This document shows, in pieces, positions 52,941 to 62,331 of a stretch of 64,000 nt of DNA. Source of the stretch: Pedobacter schmidteae. GTDB lineage: Bacteria > Bacteroidota > Bacteroidia > Sphingobacteriales > Sphingobacteriaceae. Below the pieces are notes generated by a model that saw nothing but the letters and a program-made list of their open reading frames with translations, had not been told where the DNA came from and searched no databases. Both the position numbers and the translations under genes were made by a program. The stretch lies in contig NZ_LS999839.1 of NCBI RefSeq assembly GCF_900564155.1, forward strand, positions 5,329,097 to 5,393,096. The letters run 5' to 3'. The first letter of the stretch is position 1. Each line of letters starts with the position of its first letter.

Positions 52941-55900
52941 TTATCTGATCAATGTTAATGATCCCGTTATTGTTTTTTTTCCATTTCCTGGATTGACCAC
53001 ATAGTAATATGTGCCTACCGGCAAAGGTTTTCCCTCATAATTTCCATCAAAAGGTATTGAATATCCCTGACTAAAAAAAATTTTTTCTCCATAGCGGTTA
53101 AAAATATTAACTGTTACCTTAGGATAGGATTCAAGATGATTTATTTTCCAGACGTCATTTACACCATCGCCATTTGGGCTAAAAGCATTTGGAGGAACAA
53201 TTTCGCGTAAGACATGGAGTCTTACCTGTACCGTTTCATCACAATTTAGCACAGAGGTGACCGTAAGTGTATATACCCTGTCATCATCTGCAGTAATTAC
53301 CGGATTCAATACATCATCTTTATCTAAACCTTTGGCTGGCGACCATTTGTATTTTAAGCCCGCCTCTGTTACCGATGCTTTTATTTGTACGGTACCATCA
53401 ATAAATGCGTATATATCGGTAGGAATATCCACATTTGGTATAGGATTTACAGTTATCGTTTGCTGCTTAAAATCCACACAACCATTATTTGCCGTATAGG
53501 TATAGATTATATCCCAGGTTCCTACACCGGCGCGGCGAGGATCAAAAAGACCTTCAGGTGTAATCGCCTTGCCCGAAAAAACACCATTTCCCGGAACGCT
53601 TCCGGTTTCTTCGGCTGACAACTGGATTTTACCGGCATTGATACAAATGGGACTTAAAGCATCAAATTTCACAACAGGTGCAGCATGCAAAGTAATGCTC
53701 TGTACCATTTCATTTTTACACGGTCCGTTTACGTCACCCGAATAGGCAATTAGCTTTAACTGGACAGTTTTAATTAAGGGAGCAGTAAAGGCCGGATAAT
53801 TTAAAGGGTACGTGGCATTGTTTTCCGGATGTTGCTTTTCTGCAACTTTTACACCATCTATATACCATTCTAGTCTGGTAATTTCGCCGAAACCAACTAC
53901 AGATGAAGCATCCTTAACCAGAAATTCTTTATTGCTGCATAAATTAGCGGCATCCAAAACCTGAAATGAAGCAGACGGTGTAGCCCCATTTACCCGAAAA
54001 GGTTTCGACTGCGTAATACTACAGCCCTCGGCAGTAGTTACCGTAAGTGTAACCATATAATTTCCGGTTGCCTGGTACTTATGAGTTCCATTGGCCACCG
54101 TAGCCGTATTCAGCACACCGGAAGTGGGGTCTCCAAAATTCCACAAATAGGTCAGACCGGCAGTGCTGCCATCGGCATTAGCTGATTTGTTATTAAACAT
54201 CACCGCAGCATCGCTGACACATGCATCTGGTGTTTCAAAATCAAGGAGCGGTAAGCGGTTAATAGTGACCTGTTTCTCGCTTACCCTACTACTACACCCC
54301 ATGTCCGTCTCTACTGTCAAAGTAACCTGATATATCCCTGGACTGGAAAAAGTATGCACAGGATGCTGATCAGTAGATACATTCGGGTTAGATGTACCAA
54401 CATTACTATCCCCAAAATTCCAATGCCATTTGGTAATGGTACCTTCATTGGGTACCGACTGATCGGTAAAAGTGATGGTTCTGGTTTCGCAGGAAGGTGT
54501 AGTAAATTTAAAATCAGCAACGGGCAACTTACTGACGTGTATAACTGTTGGCGGGCTAACCATTGATGCACATCCCGTTTCACTTTCTACCCATAATTTA
54601 ACTATGTAATCGCCCCCATTTTGATATTTGTATTCGAATGGAGCAGCCGATCGCTGTATCAATTCGGGGCTGCCATCGCCAAAATCCCAATGCCATTTTA
54701 TGATATTTTTTCCGTTAGCAACACTTTCATCTGTAAAAGTAACCGGTGTTCCGGCACATACTTGTTGTATATTACTCGAAAATTTCGCGGTAGGCAGATC
54801 AAAAACTTCAAAATCAAGTGTAATTTCATCATTTGGATCGCAGCCGGATGGATTTGGGTTCACAACTTTTGCTTTTACAGTATGTGCTCCCGGTTGGGAA
54901 AATGGAAGGCTATGACTATAGTTATACTTGTATACGGTAATACCATTTATTAAATCAGTGACCGGAACCGGAGCTGAAATTGCGGTTTCTTCTGCTCCAT
55001 CGATGGTCCAGCTTAAACTCAAGGCAGGATAAGGCAACACTAAGGTTAAGTTTATGCTTTCTCCAACACAAACATCCGTCTTCTCGATATGGGTTATAGC
55101 ATCTGAAATCTGCAGATTCTGATATAAATTTTTAGCATCGGCACCAGCCAGATAACCGTAGGATTCTACATTTCCATAGCCATAAGCAATAGCTGAAAAT
55201 CCACCATCCGCCATTAATGTATGAGTGGGATTGGTATTGGAACGAAGGGTTACGTCCTCCTGAAGATAAGCGTATCCACTATTTCCAATCGGCCTGAATA
55301 TACCTTCCGGCGGTAATCCGTTGATGGTAAAAGAAGCTTTAAACTCATCTTTAATAATTACATTAATGTAATGCTGCGTAATATTTGTAGGTGGATTGGT
55401 CTGATTTCGACGAGCCGAATAAACAGTGATTTTAGATAAGGTTTGTTCCACAGGATTTAACACCGTCATTTCCGGATCTCCCGGATGCGGAATCGGTGAA
55501 TTATTGGGTAGACCTACATTGGAAGGATCACAGCCCTGGCTGATCTGGTATTGCACCACACTGATGGGTTCTGATGCCTTAATACTATTTCCTTCAGCAG
55601 ATGTAAATTCGTAATAGCTTCCTTTATTAAATGGCACAGTAGCAACAGCGGCTCCGTTTATGCTTAATGTAGTATTATCTTTACTAAAATACACTCTGAA
55701 CACATCGTAGGGCTTATGAATAAAAGGCGCTGTAATAAATTCCTTTCCCCAGGCAGTAACGGGATAAAGTTGCTGATAGAGGTTATCACCGCCAGAACCT
55801 GAAGTAGTGGAGCTATTGCAAAAACCTACCCATGTACTTCCCGAAAAAACAGCGATAGGCTTGCATATCCCATTGGCACCGGCAACAGACACAATATGTG

Positions 55901-56540
55901 AACCGGAAAGGTCATCATCAGACTGGTACTGATAGATATCACCTTTTTGAAGTGATTTGGTAAATGTTTGTCCTGCTGCATGGTTTCCATTCAGCTCGCT
56001 GGCCTTTGGAGTAATCTCGACAAGGGTATTGTCTTCAACAGCTATTATGGTAAATTCTGAACGAGAAGGGCCTGCATTTTGTCCCGTCTGCTTGTTTTGT
56101 ATATAGCTGGTCGTATAATATTCTCTGCCCAATACCTTTGCCGGCAAAACCAGCGTAGCGGCCGATCGGGCAGCTTTAAAAATATGTGCATAAACTACTA
56201 CAGGTTTTTCAGCGATGACTTGAATGGCATGACCAGTTTCGACCACATCTGATGAACCTATATACACGTTGGATATAACCGACGGATCAATAGCTATTGC
56301 CTGAACAGCATTAGCCGAAATTGTAAAAGGCGAACCAGGAATATTGACTCCACCAATTCTTACTTCAGCTATTGTATTTACGTCGGAAGTGACGTACAAA
56401 TACATCTTGGATGTAGCACCATCGATATGCCCTGTATAAGCTATCCAGAACTCAGTGCCTTTATTTGAAGTATTCTGGGCTTCCGCATTTATCAATGGGA
56501 AGACAAAGAGCGCCCATATCATTAAAACCCATCTGTACAT
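52941..56540 (-). CDS. Large secreted PKD-repeat protein with gliding-type C-terminal sorting domain
   Basis: A 1199-residue surface protein. It has a signal peptide (ends INAEAQ), an N-terminal domain like the IgGFc-binding region (KGTEFWIAYTGH, about residues 25-450), at least three PKD domains (WHWDFGDGS, WHWNFGDSN, YLWNFGDPT, about 590-870), further Ig-like domains, and a type B C-terminal domain (PPNAFSPNGDGVNDVWKI; end of about 85 residues) that directs export by the type IX system. It pairs with the downstream PorP/SprF gene. Adhesion to polymers or other cells is likely, but the ligand is unknown. A strong hairpin lies directly before its start. Confidence 0.92.
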   Translation of the reverse strand: MYRWVLMIWALFVFPLINAEAQNTSNKGTEFWIAYTGHIDGATSKMYLYVTSDVNTIAEVRIGGVNIPGSPFTISANAVQAIAIDPSVISNVYIGSSDVVETGHAIQVIAEKPVVVYAHIFKAARSAATLVLPAKVLGREYYTTSYIQNKQTGQNAGPSRSEFTIIAVEDNTLVEITPKASELNGNHAAGQTFTKSLQKGDIYQYQSDDDLSGSHIVSVAGANGICKPIAVFSGSTWVGFCNSSTTSGSGGDNLYQQLYPVTAWGKEFITAPFIHKPYDVFRVYFSKDNTTLSINGAAVATVPFNKGSYYEFTSAEGNSIKASEPISVVQYQISQGCDPSNVGLPNNSPIPHPGDPEMTVLNPVEQTLSKITVYSARRNQTNPPTNITQHYINVIIKDEFKASFTINGLPPEGIFRPIGNSGYAYLQEDVTLRSNTNPTHTLMADGGFSAIAYGYGNVESYGYLAGADAKNLYQNLQISDAITHIEKTDVCVGESINLTLVLPYPALSLSWTIDGAEETAISAPVPVTDLINGITVYKYNYSHSLPFSQPGAHTVKAKVVNPNPSGCDPNDEITLDFEVFDLPTAKFSSNIQQVCAGTPVTFTDESVANGKNIIKWHWDFGDGSPELIQRSAAPFEYKYQNGGDYIVKLWVESETGCASMVSPPTVIHVSKLPVADFKFTTPSCETRTITFTDQSVPNEGTITKWHWNFGDSNVGTSNPNVSTDQHPVHTFSSPGIYQVTLTVETDMGCSSRVSEKQVTINRLPLLDFETPDACVSDAAVMFNNKSANADGSTAGLTYLWNFGDPTSGVLNTATVANGTHKYQATGNYMVTLTVTTAEGCSITQSKPFRVNGATPSASFQVLDAANLCSNKEFLVKDASSVVGFGEITRLEWYIDGVKVAEKQHPENNATYPLNYPAFTAPLIKTVQLKLIAYSGDVNGPCKNEMVQSITLHAAPVVKFDALSPICINAGKIQLSAEETGSVPGNGVFSGKAITPEGLFDPRRAGVGTWDIIYTYTANNGCVDFKQQTITVNPIPNVDIPTDIYAFIDGTVQIKASVTEAGLKYKWSPAKGLDKDDVLNPVITADDDRVYTLTVTSVLNCDETVQVRLHVLREIVPPNAFSPNGDGVNDVWKINHLESYPKVTVNIFNRYGEKIFFSQGYSIPFDGNYEGKPLPVGTYYYVVNPGNGKKTITGSLTLIR

Positions 56541-56542
56541 AA

Positions 56543-56573
56543 ATCTTAGTTATCCTTATAGGATAACTAAGAT
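56543..56573. repeat. Perfect 13-bp inverted repeat at the start of the surface-protein gene
   Basis: Arms ATCTTAGTTATCC and GGATAACTAAGAT with a 5-base loop. On the - strand it overlaps the stop codon of the upstream receiver gene and ends 2 bases before the ATG of the PKD-repeat gene, where a ribosome must bind. There is no T run. It could gate translation, stabilise the mRNA, or be a binding site. Confidence 0.75.
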
Positions 56574-57022
56574 AACAGATTTTGCCTTAATAAAAATTCA
56601 AGTTGCTGATTTGCTAATAATAATTTCGCAGTGAGGTCCCGGTTTTCTTTTCTAAGCATATAAATTTCATATGCTTTTTCAATATTGATTTTCAAATCGG
56701 CTTCCATCCAGGGTTTCTGGATATAGCGATACACCTGCCCCTTATTAATGGCATCAATTACTGCATCGATATCCGTATATCCAGTCAGGATCATCCTGAT
56801 CGGATCAGGATGTTTCTCTAATATGGAAGCCAAAAATTCCACACCAGTGGTTTTCGGCATTCTCTGGTCGGTAATGATGACATGAATTTCTTCCTTATCT
56901 AAAATAACTCTGCCTTCATCAGCAGATTCAGCCGTAAAAATATTATACAACCTCCTATAAGTGGCTTTAAAAGCACTTAAATTGTGAGGTTCGTCGTCAA
57001 CATAAAGGATATTCACATTCAT
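56567..57022 (-). CDS. Single-domain response regulator
   Basis: A 151-residue receiver with acidic pocket (YVDDEP), phosphoacceptor Asp in VIITDQRMPKTTG near residue 52, TGYTD and YIQKPW (Lys), and a C-terminal helix (IEKAYEIYMLRKENRDLTAKL) but no output domain. This receiver type often heads HD-GYP or kinase proteins. It is very similar to the receiver of the hybrid at 62332-63411. It sits between the divergent E1-like operon and the surface-protein gene, so it may pass a signal to them or compete for phosphate. Confidence 0.88.
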   Translation of the reverse strand: MNVNILYVDDEPHNLSAFKATYRRLYNIFTAESADEGRVILDKEEIHVIITDQRMPKTTGVEFLASILEKHPDPIRMILTGYTDIDAVIDAINKGQVYRYIQKPWMEADLKINIEKAYEIYMLRKENRDLTAKLLLANQQLEFLLRQNLLS

Positions 57023-57140
57023 TTGTCTGGAAATAAAAGTTAAAAATACTTTTTTATTATTACTCTTAAAAGCCTATTTTTAGTTCTTTCATTAATTTAC
57101 CTATTTTTTTTTATTTTTATAGCATACATACATTAAAAAA

Positions 57141-59456
57141 ATGCAGTCTCCAGCTCATCCGAATTTAGATTTTGAAGCACTAATTAACAATACGAAACAA
57201 TTAAATACACTCTACAAGCCTGTATTATTTAATACCAAAAACAATACCGAAAAACAAAATCTTGGTCAAATTTTAGCAAAAAAACCTTATATACAAGTCT
57301 TTGACAGCATTGCATCACAAATAGAAGAGCTGATCAAATGTTTGAAGCCAGGCATCCCCCCTACAGAATTAAAGAAAGCTGCCGAAAACCATCGTGGTTT
57401 AACACCACTGAAAGACTACGGCATATGGGTTTATTATCCATGGTCTGAAAAGTTAGTACATATTTTGGATGAAGCAGAATTTACCATTGTACGTACCAAC
57501 AGAAACAAACATAAAATAACCAACGAAGAACAAATAGCGCTTTCACAAAAAAAAATTGGTGTAATGGGTTTGTCTGTTGGGCAATCTGTTTCCCTGACAC
57601 TGGCTATTGAAAGAGGTTTTGGAGAACTGCGCATTGCAGACTTTGATGAGCTTGACCTTTCAAATTTAAATCGCATCCGTACGGGCATACATAATATAAC
57701 CTTGCAAAAAACAGTTATTGTAGCAAGGGAAATTGCAGAGCTTGATCCTTTTTTAAATGTAGTATGTTTTCACGAAGGTATTACCGATGACAATATGGAC
57801 GACTTTTTAACCAAAAACGGAACATTAGATCTATTGATTGATGAATGCGATAGTTTTGATGTAAAGATCAGTGCCCGGCAAAAGGCAAAGGCCCTGGGCA
57901 TTCCCGTTTTAATGGAAGGCAGCGATAGGTGCACCATTGATATTGAGCGTTTTGATCTGGAACCGGAAAGACCAGTGCTGCATGGCTATGTTGATCACAT
58001 CGATATGAGTGCCTTTAAGTCGCTTAAAACTTTGGATGAGAAGGTACCTTACATAGCCCCCGTTACAGGCATTGAAACCCTGTCGCCTAGAATGAAAGCT
58101 TCTGCAGTAGAAATCATGAGTACTATATCTACCTGGCCTCAGCTAGCCAGCGCAGTAACCTATGGCGGAGGGATTACCGCAGATCTGTCGAGAAAAATCC
58201 TTTTAGGAAATTTAAAATTGTCAGGCCGGTTTTTCATCGACATGGATGAATTAATTGCAGATGAAAAACCTGAAAAAGTAGTATCAGATGAATTGCGTAT
58301 TACCCAACTGAGCGGTGAAGAAATTAAACAATATTTTTCTACTCATCAGATCCCTGAACTGGTTAATGGGCATGCACTTTCGGAAGAAATGATTGCCAAA
58401 CTGATTGCCTCGGCAGGTAAAGCGCCTTCCGGTGGCAATAACCAACCATGGCATTGGCATTATGAGCGCAATACCTTACACTTGTTTTTAAACCGGCATG
58501 TAGCAGGCGCTTATCTGGATCCTGACTACCTCTCCTCATATGCTTCTTTAGGTGCTTCAATACAAAACCTGCTGTTGGAAGCATCCGTAAATGGCTTAAG
58601 TGTAAATTGGAAATTTACGCCAGAGCTGTTCCCTAATCACATTGCATCTTTCAGTTTTGCTGAAAATCATGTGGCCAGCGATAGTGAGAAAAATCTGGCT
58701 TCCCAAATCAGGAACAGACATACCAACAGAAAATTTGGTCTGTCTCAGGATATCAGCCAGGCTGATATGGATCAGTTAAAAGCCTTGATTTCTGCTGATG
58801 AAATTGGTCTGCACTGGGTTACGGAAGCTGCAGACAAAACCGTCTTAGGAGATATTTCGGGACAAGCAGATCTATTGCGTATGTTTATTCCTTCGGCACA
58901 TGAAGATTTTATCAGAAAAGAAATGCGCTGGAATCAGGAACAGATAATGGAGACTGAAGACGGCATTGGCATAAATACCCTTGATCTGAGCAATCAGGAT
59001 CAGATTGGTCTGAGATTGATGAAAGACGAAAGAGCAGTTGAATTCCTAAAAAAAATAAAAGGCGGCAATGCCTTTAAATACCTTGCTTTAAAGCAATTCC
59101 AATCATCCCCCGCAATTGGCCTAATTACTTTACCACAGCACAGCCCTCTCGACTATTTAAAAGGAGGTATGGCAGTTGAAAAACTGTGGCTGGCAGCTAC
59201 CGCATTAGGCTATCAAATTCATCCCGTAAATGTTCCGTTAATTTTCTTTTACAAGAACAATGCAAACCAGTTGAGCGATCTTCCGGAAGAGAGCAGAACA
59301 CAAATTTTTAATTTACATGAAAAATTAAAGCATTTGTTTAAAATAACTGATAATATTGCAGAAGTATTCATGTTTAGAATATTTAAGGCAGAATCATCAC
59401 CGCAACGTACAATTAGAAAAACTTTAAATAAAACTTTATCCATTGGAAGAGCATAA
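57141..59456 (+). CDS. E1/ThiF-like domain fused to a nitroreductase-like domain
   Basis: A 771-residue two-domain protein of the Rv1355c type. After a helical N terminus, residues about 135-350 form an E1/ThiF adenylation fold: nucleotide loop GVMGLSVGQS, acidic segment ADFDELDLSNLNR with the Arg finger, a Lys in LQKTVIVAREIAEL, and LIDECDSF. The zinc Cys pairs of classic ThiF are not seen. Residues about 400-771 form a nitroreductase-like FMN domain with APSGGNNQPW, RNRHTNRKFG and GGMAVEKLWLAATALGY. Adenylation plus redox chemistry on one chain suggests synthesis of a modified small molecule; the substrate is unknown. It heads an operon with an N-acyltransferase-like gene. Confidence 0.85.
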   Translation: MQSPAHPNLDFEALINNTKQLNTLYKPVLFNTKNNTEKQNLGQILAKKPYIQVFDSIASQIEELIKCLKPGIPPTELKKAAENHRGLTPLKDYGIWVYYPWSEKLVHILDEAEFTIVRTNRNKHKITNEEQIALSQKKIGVMGLSVGQSVSLTLAIERGFGELRIADFDELDLSNLNRIRTGIHNITLQKTVIVAREIAELDPFLNVVCFHEGITDDNMDDFLTKNGTLDLLIDECDSFDVKISARQKAKALGIPVLMEGSDRCTIDIERFDLEPERPVLHGYVDHIDMSAFKSLKTLDEKVPYIAPVTGIETLSPRMKASAVEIMSTISTWPQLASAVTYGGGITADLSRKILLGNLKLSGRFFIDMDELIADEKPEKVVSDELRITQLSGEEIKQYFSTHQIPELVNGHALSEEMIAKLIASAGKAPSGGNNQPWHWHYERNTLHLFLNRHVAGAYLDPDYLSSYASLGASIQNLLLEASVNGLSVNWKFTPELFPNHIASFSFAENHVASDSEKNLASQIRNRHTNRKFGLSQDISQADMDQLKALISADEIGLHWVTEAADKTVLGDISGQADLLRMFIPSAHEDFIRKEMRWNQEQIMETEDGIGINTLDLSNQDQIGLRLMKDERAVEFLKKIKGGNAFKYLALKQFQSSPAIGLITLPQHSPLDYLKGGMAVEKLWLAATALGYQIHPVNVPLIFFYKNNANQLSDLPEESRTQIFNLHEKLKHLFKITDNIAEVFMFRIFKAESSPQRTIRKTLNKTLSIGRA

Positions 59457-60159
59457 AACGCACATCAATAAGCTTTATTTTAAAGCTTTTAGGGCCGTAG
59501 ATAACCGCGAGGGCTGCATGAAATTTATTGAAGGGCATACCCATGTGTTGGAAATATTTGGAATTACAAAAATTACCTCGGCAAATATAGACTGGGTGCT
59601 TAACCCGGGAGTGTATGTGGTACTGGTAAGTGCCGAAGAAAATGGGAAAGCCCTTGCAGGAAGCCGGGTACATGTTGCCGATGGCGTAATCCCACTCCCA
59701 ATTGAGACAGCTGTTGGAGATATGGACAACAGGATATATGATATGGTGGCCGACCGCGTTGCCAATGGAACCGGCGAGCTTTGCGGGGTATGGAATTCCT
59801 GGGAAATTGCCGGTTTAGGTGTAGGCAGCTGGGTACTCAGTCAAATTACAGTAGCGCTTTCCAGCTTGATCGGCCTGCAGTCGCTATTTGGTCTGACTGC
59901 CCCCGCGACTTATAGAAATGCTGTTAGAGGAGGCTTCAGGGTAGTAAAAGAGATTGGTATAAACGGTAAGTTTTATTACCCAAAAGAAGACTTGACTGCA
60001 ACAGTAGTGCTAAATGATGAATTGGATACGCTACCTACTGCGACCCAGGAATCTCACGACTTTGTTATGGCCTTAAGAAAGGACCCTAAGCAGACCATTG
60101 TTTTGCCAAATAAGACAAACGATGGATTTATAGACATGCATATTGATATTGTGATATGA
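59443..60159 (+). CDS. GNAT-fold protein resembling LuxI/FeeM-type N-acyltransferases
   Basis: A 238-residue protein starting with TTG inside the end of the previous gene (14-base overlap); an ATG at 59518 is the next option. The pattern fits a GNAT fold: a beta strand NPGVYVVLVSAEENGKALAGSR (residues about 50-72), then the CoA-type loop region ELCGVWNSWEIAGLGVGS, a helix and LFGLTAPATYRNAVR. This arrangement recalls autoinducer synthases and FeeM-like N-acyl amino acid synthases, which transfer an acyl group from acyl-carrier protein or CoA. The assignment is by pattern only. Its ATGA junction with the kinase gene means strict coupling. Confidence 0.6.
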   Translation: MEEHKTHINKLYFKAFRAVDNREGCMKFIEGHTHVLEIFGITKITSANIDWVLNPGVYVVLVSAEENGKALAGSRVHVADGVIPLPIETAVGDMDNRIYDMVADRVANGTGELCGVWNSWEIAGLGVGSWVLSQITVALSSLIGLQSLFGLTAPATYRNAVRGGFRVVKEIGINGKFYYPKEDLTATVVLNDELDTLPTATQESHDFVMALRKDPKQTIVLPNKTNDGFIDMHIDIVI

Positions 60160-62318
60160 CAAAAGAGTTTTATAAGAAACTATTGTTCTTTTTCCTCTGT
60201 TTAACTTATTCTTTTTTTTCAAGAGCAGCCGCTCCGGATGGAGGCAAGGACTCATTAGTTAACATTACCCAAAAGTCTGCGATTTTAGTTGACTTTCCGG
60301 ATAGTGCTTCTATTGATTGGGTCCTTAAAGCACAGGACAAATTTAGGCCTCTAAATGCACCATTTATCAATTTTGCCGAGGTTAGTAAAGCTGTATGGCT
60401 CAAAACGACCTCCATGAATCTTTCGGAGATACCCAATGTGAGTATCATGATAGATCAGGCCAGGATGAAAATCTCAGATATCTATTTTGTAAAAGATAAC
60501 CAGGTGCTTTATAAAATCTTGAGCAAGCCATACAGTACCATTGCTGATCTGGAATATCCTGGTAACACCAAAAGCCATCTTATTCCGCAGGCAGTAGTGG
60601 CACAGCAACCCGATATCATTCTTAAATTATATTCGGACGAAATTGTAATTGCACCTGTTTTTTTGGCTCCTAAATACGAATTTGATAATATTTTTGCGCA
60701 ACGCGATATATTTTTCGGAATGTATGCAGGGGTCATGATCATCATGTTCACCTATAATCTGTTCTTATATTTCAGCATTAAAGACAGCAGTTATCTGAAT
60801 TATATATTCTGCATCTTTTTTACCTGGGCTACTCAAACAGCGCTACAAGGGTATTTCACAAAATATTTGCTGGTGAGCGATGGTTGGTTAAACAACATCT
60901 CTGTGTGTTTGTTTGCCAATTTGGGCCTTGTGGCCTCCATTATGTTTACCCAGTCTTTCCTCAATACAAAGGTAAATGCACCTAAGAACCACAAAATCAT
61001 CAATATACTGCTTACATTATCCATTATTAATACACTGTTATTGTTGGTAGGCTTTAAGCAATTCTCATTTATTGCTATGCAAATTCTGATTTTGGCGGGT
61101 TCTATCATTGGAACTTATACAGCATATCAATCCTTCTTTCACAAGAAATTTAAGCCGGCCGGGTATTATCTGGCTTCCTGGTCTTTCTTATTTTTTGGGA
61201 TGCTGGTTTTCATTTTAAAAGATTACGAGATACTCCCATACAATAATTACACCACTTATGCCGTACAATTTACGTCGGTTATTGAGGTAATGCTACTTTC
61301 TTTTGCCCTTGCCGACAGGATAAATTTCTTTAAAAAAGAAAATGAAATCGCTCAAAAACGGGCTTTATTGATTTCTAAAGAGAATGAGCAATTGATATTG
61401 CAACAAAACATAGAATTGGAGAAAAAAGTAAATGAACGGACTGAAGCGCTTCAGGAAACCAACAATAACCTGAACGATGCACTAAGCAACCTGAAAGAAG
61501 CACAGTCGCAATTGGTAGATGCAGAAAAGATGGCTGCATTGGGACAATTGACGGCGGGTATTGCCCACGAAATCAATAACCCTATCAATTTTGTCACTTC
61601 CAACATTAAGCCTTTACAATTAGATATAGACGATTTGAAGGAGGTAATTTCCAGATATGAAAATGTCGACTTTTCATCACCTCAGGTAGAAGAACAGTTA
61701 AAGGAAATAGACGCCTTTAAAAAGCAAATCGATCTGGATTTCATCAACAATGAAATTGAATCATTACTGGTTGGTATTACGGACGGGGCAAAAAGAACTG
61801 CCGAGATCATTAGAAGTTTAAGAAATTTCAGTCGACTTGATGAAGATGATCTGAAACCTGTTGACCTTAATGAAGGCTTACATTCGACTTTGGTATTGGT
61901 GAGAAACTCCCTTCCTGACAACCTAAAAGTGATTAAGAACTTCGGAAACTTACCTAAGGTAGAGTGTTTGCCTGGAAAGATAAATCAGGTATTCATGAAC
62001 CTGATATCCAACGCCGTACAAGCCATAAAATCGAATGGAAAAGACAGAGAAGAAGAGTTTTTGACGATTGGTACGCACTATGAAAACGACAATGTGATCA
62101 TCAGTATCAAGGATACCGGTACCGGTATGACTGATGAGGTTAAACATAAAATATTTGAACCTTTTTTCACTACAAAAGAAGTTGGCGAAGGAACAGGTCT
62201 AGGTTTATCAATTGTTTTTAGTATAATTGAGAAACATAAAGGTCATATTGATGTTCTCTCCGAAGTAGATCAAGGTACAGAATTCATCATTACCTTACCT
62301 GTAAATACAACACAATAA
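60156..62318 (+). CDS. 7TMR-DISM sensor histidine kinase
   Basis: A 720-residue sensor kinase. It has a signal peptide (about 1-24), an extracellular DISM beta domain (about 30-175), seven helices (about 185-385, NLFLYFSIKD), a coiled coil (390-450), HisKA with the acceptor His in GIAHEINNPINFV near residue 470, and a HATPase with NLISNAVQA and the G boxes GTGLGLSIV. It overlaps the acyltransferase gene by 4 bases (ATGA). Coupling to a biosynthetic gene suggests that the molecule made, or its effect, is what is sensed; this is inference. The DISM domain is close in type to the kinase at the left end of the window. Confidence 0.9.
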   Translation: MTKEFYKKLLFFFLCLTYSFFSRAAAPDGGKDSLVNITQKSAILVDFPDSASIDWVLKAQDKFRPLNAPFINFAEVSKAVWLKTTSMNLSEIPNVSIMIDQARMKISDIYFVKDNQVLYKILSKPYSTIADLEYPGNTKSHLIPQAVVAQQPDIILKLYSDEIVIAPVFLAPKYEFDNIFAQRDIFFGMYAGVMIIMFTYNLFLYFSIKDSSYLNYIFCIFFTWATQTALQGYFTKYLLVSDGWLNNISVCLFANLGLVASIMFTQSFLNTKVNAPKNHKIINILLTLSIINTLLLLVGFKQFSFIAMQILILAGSIIGTYTAYQSFFHKKFKPAGYYLASWSFLFFGMLVFILKDYEILPYNNYTTYAVQFTSVIEVMLLSFALADRINFFKKENEIAQKRALLISKENEQLILQQNIELEKKVNERTEALQETNNNLNDALSNLKEAQSQLVDAEKMAALGQLTAGIAHEINNPINFVTSNIKPLQLDIDDLKEVISRYENVDFSSPQVEEQLKEIDAFKKQIDLDFINNEIESLLVGITDGAKRTAEIIRSLRNFSRLDEDDLKPVDLNEGLHSTLVLVRNSLPDNLKVIKNFGNLPKVECLPGKINQVFMNLISNAVQAIKSNGKDREEEFLTIGTHYENDNVIISIKDTGTGMTDEVKHKIFEPFFTTKEVGEGTGLGLSIVFSIIEKHKGHIDVLSEVDQGTEFIITLPVNTTQ

Positions 62319-62331
62319 GCAAACGCGTACT

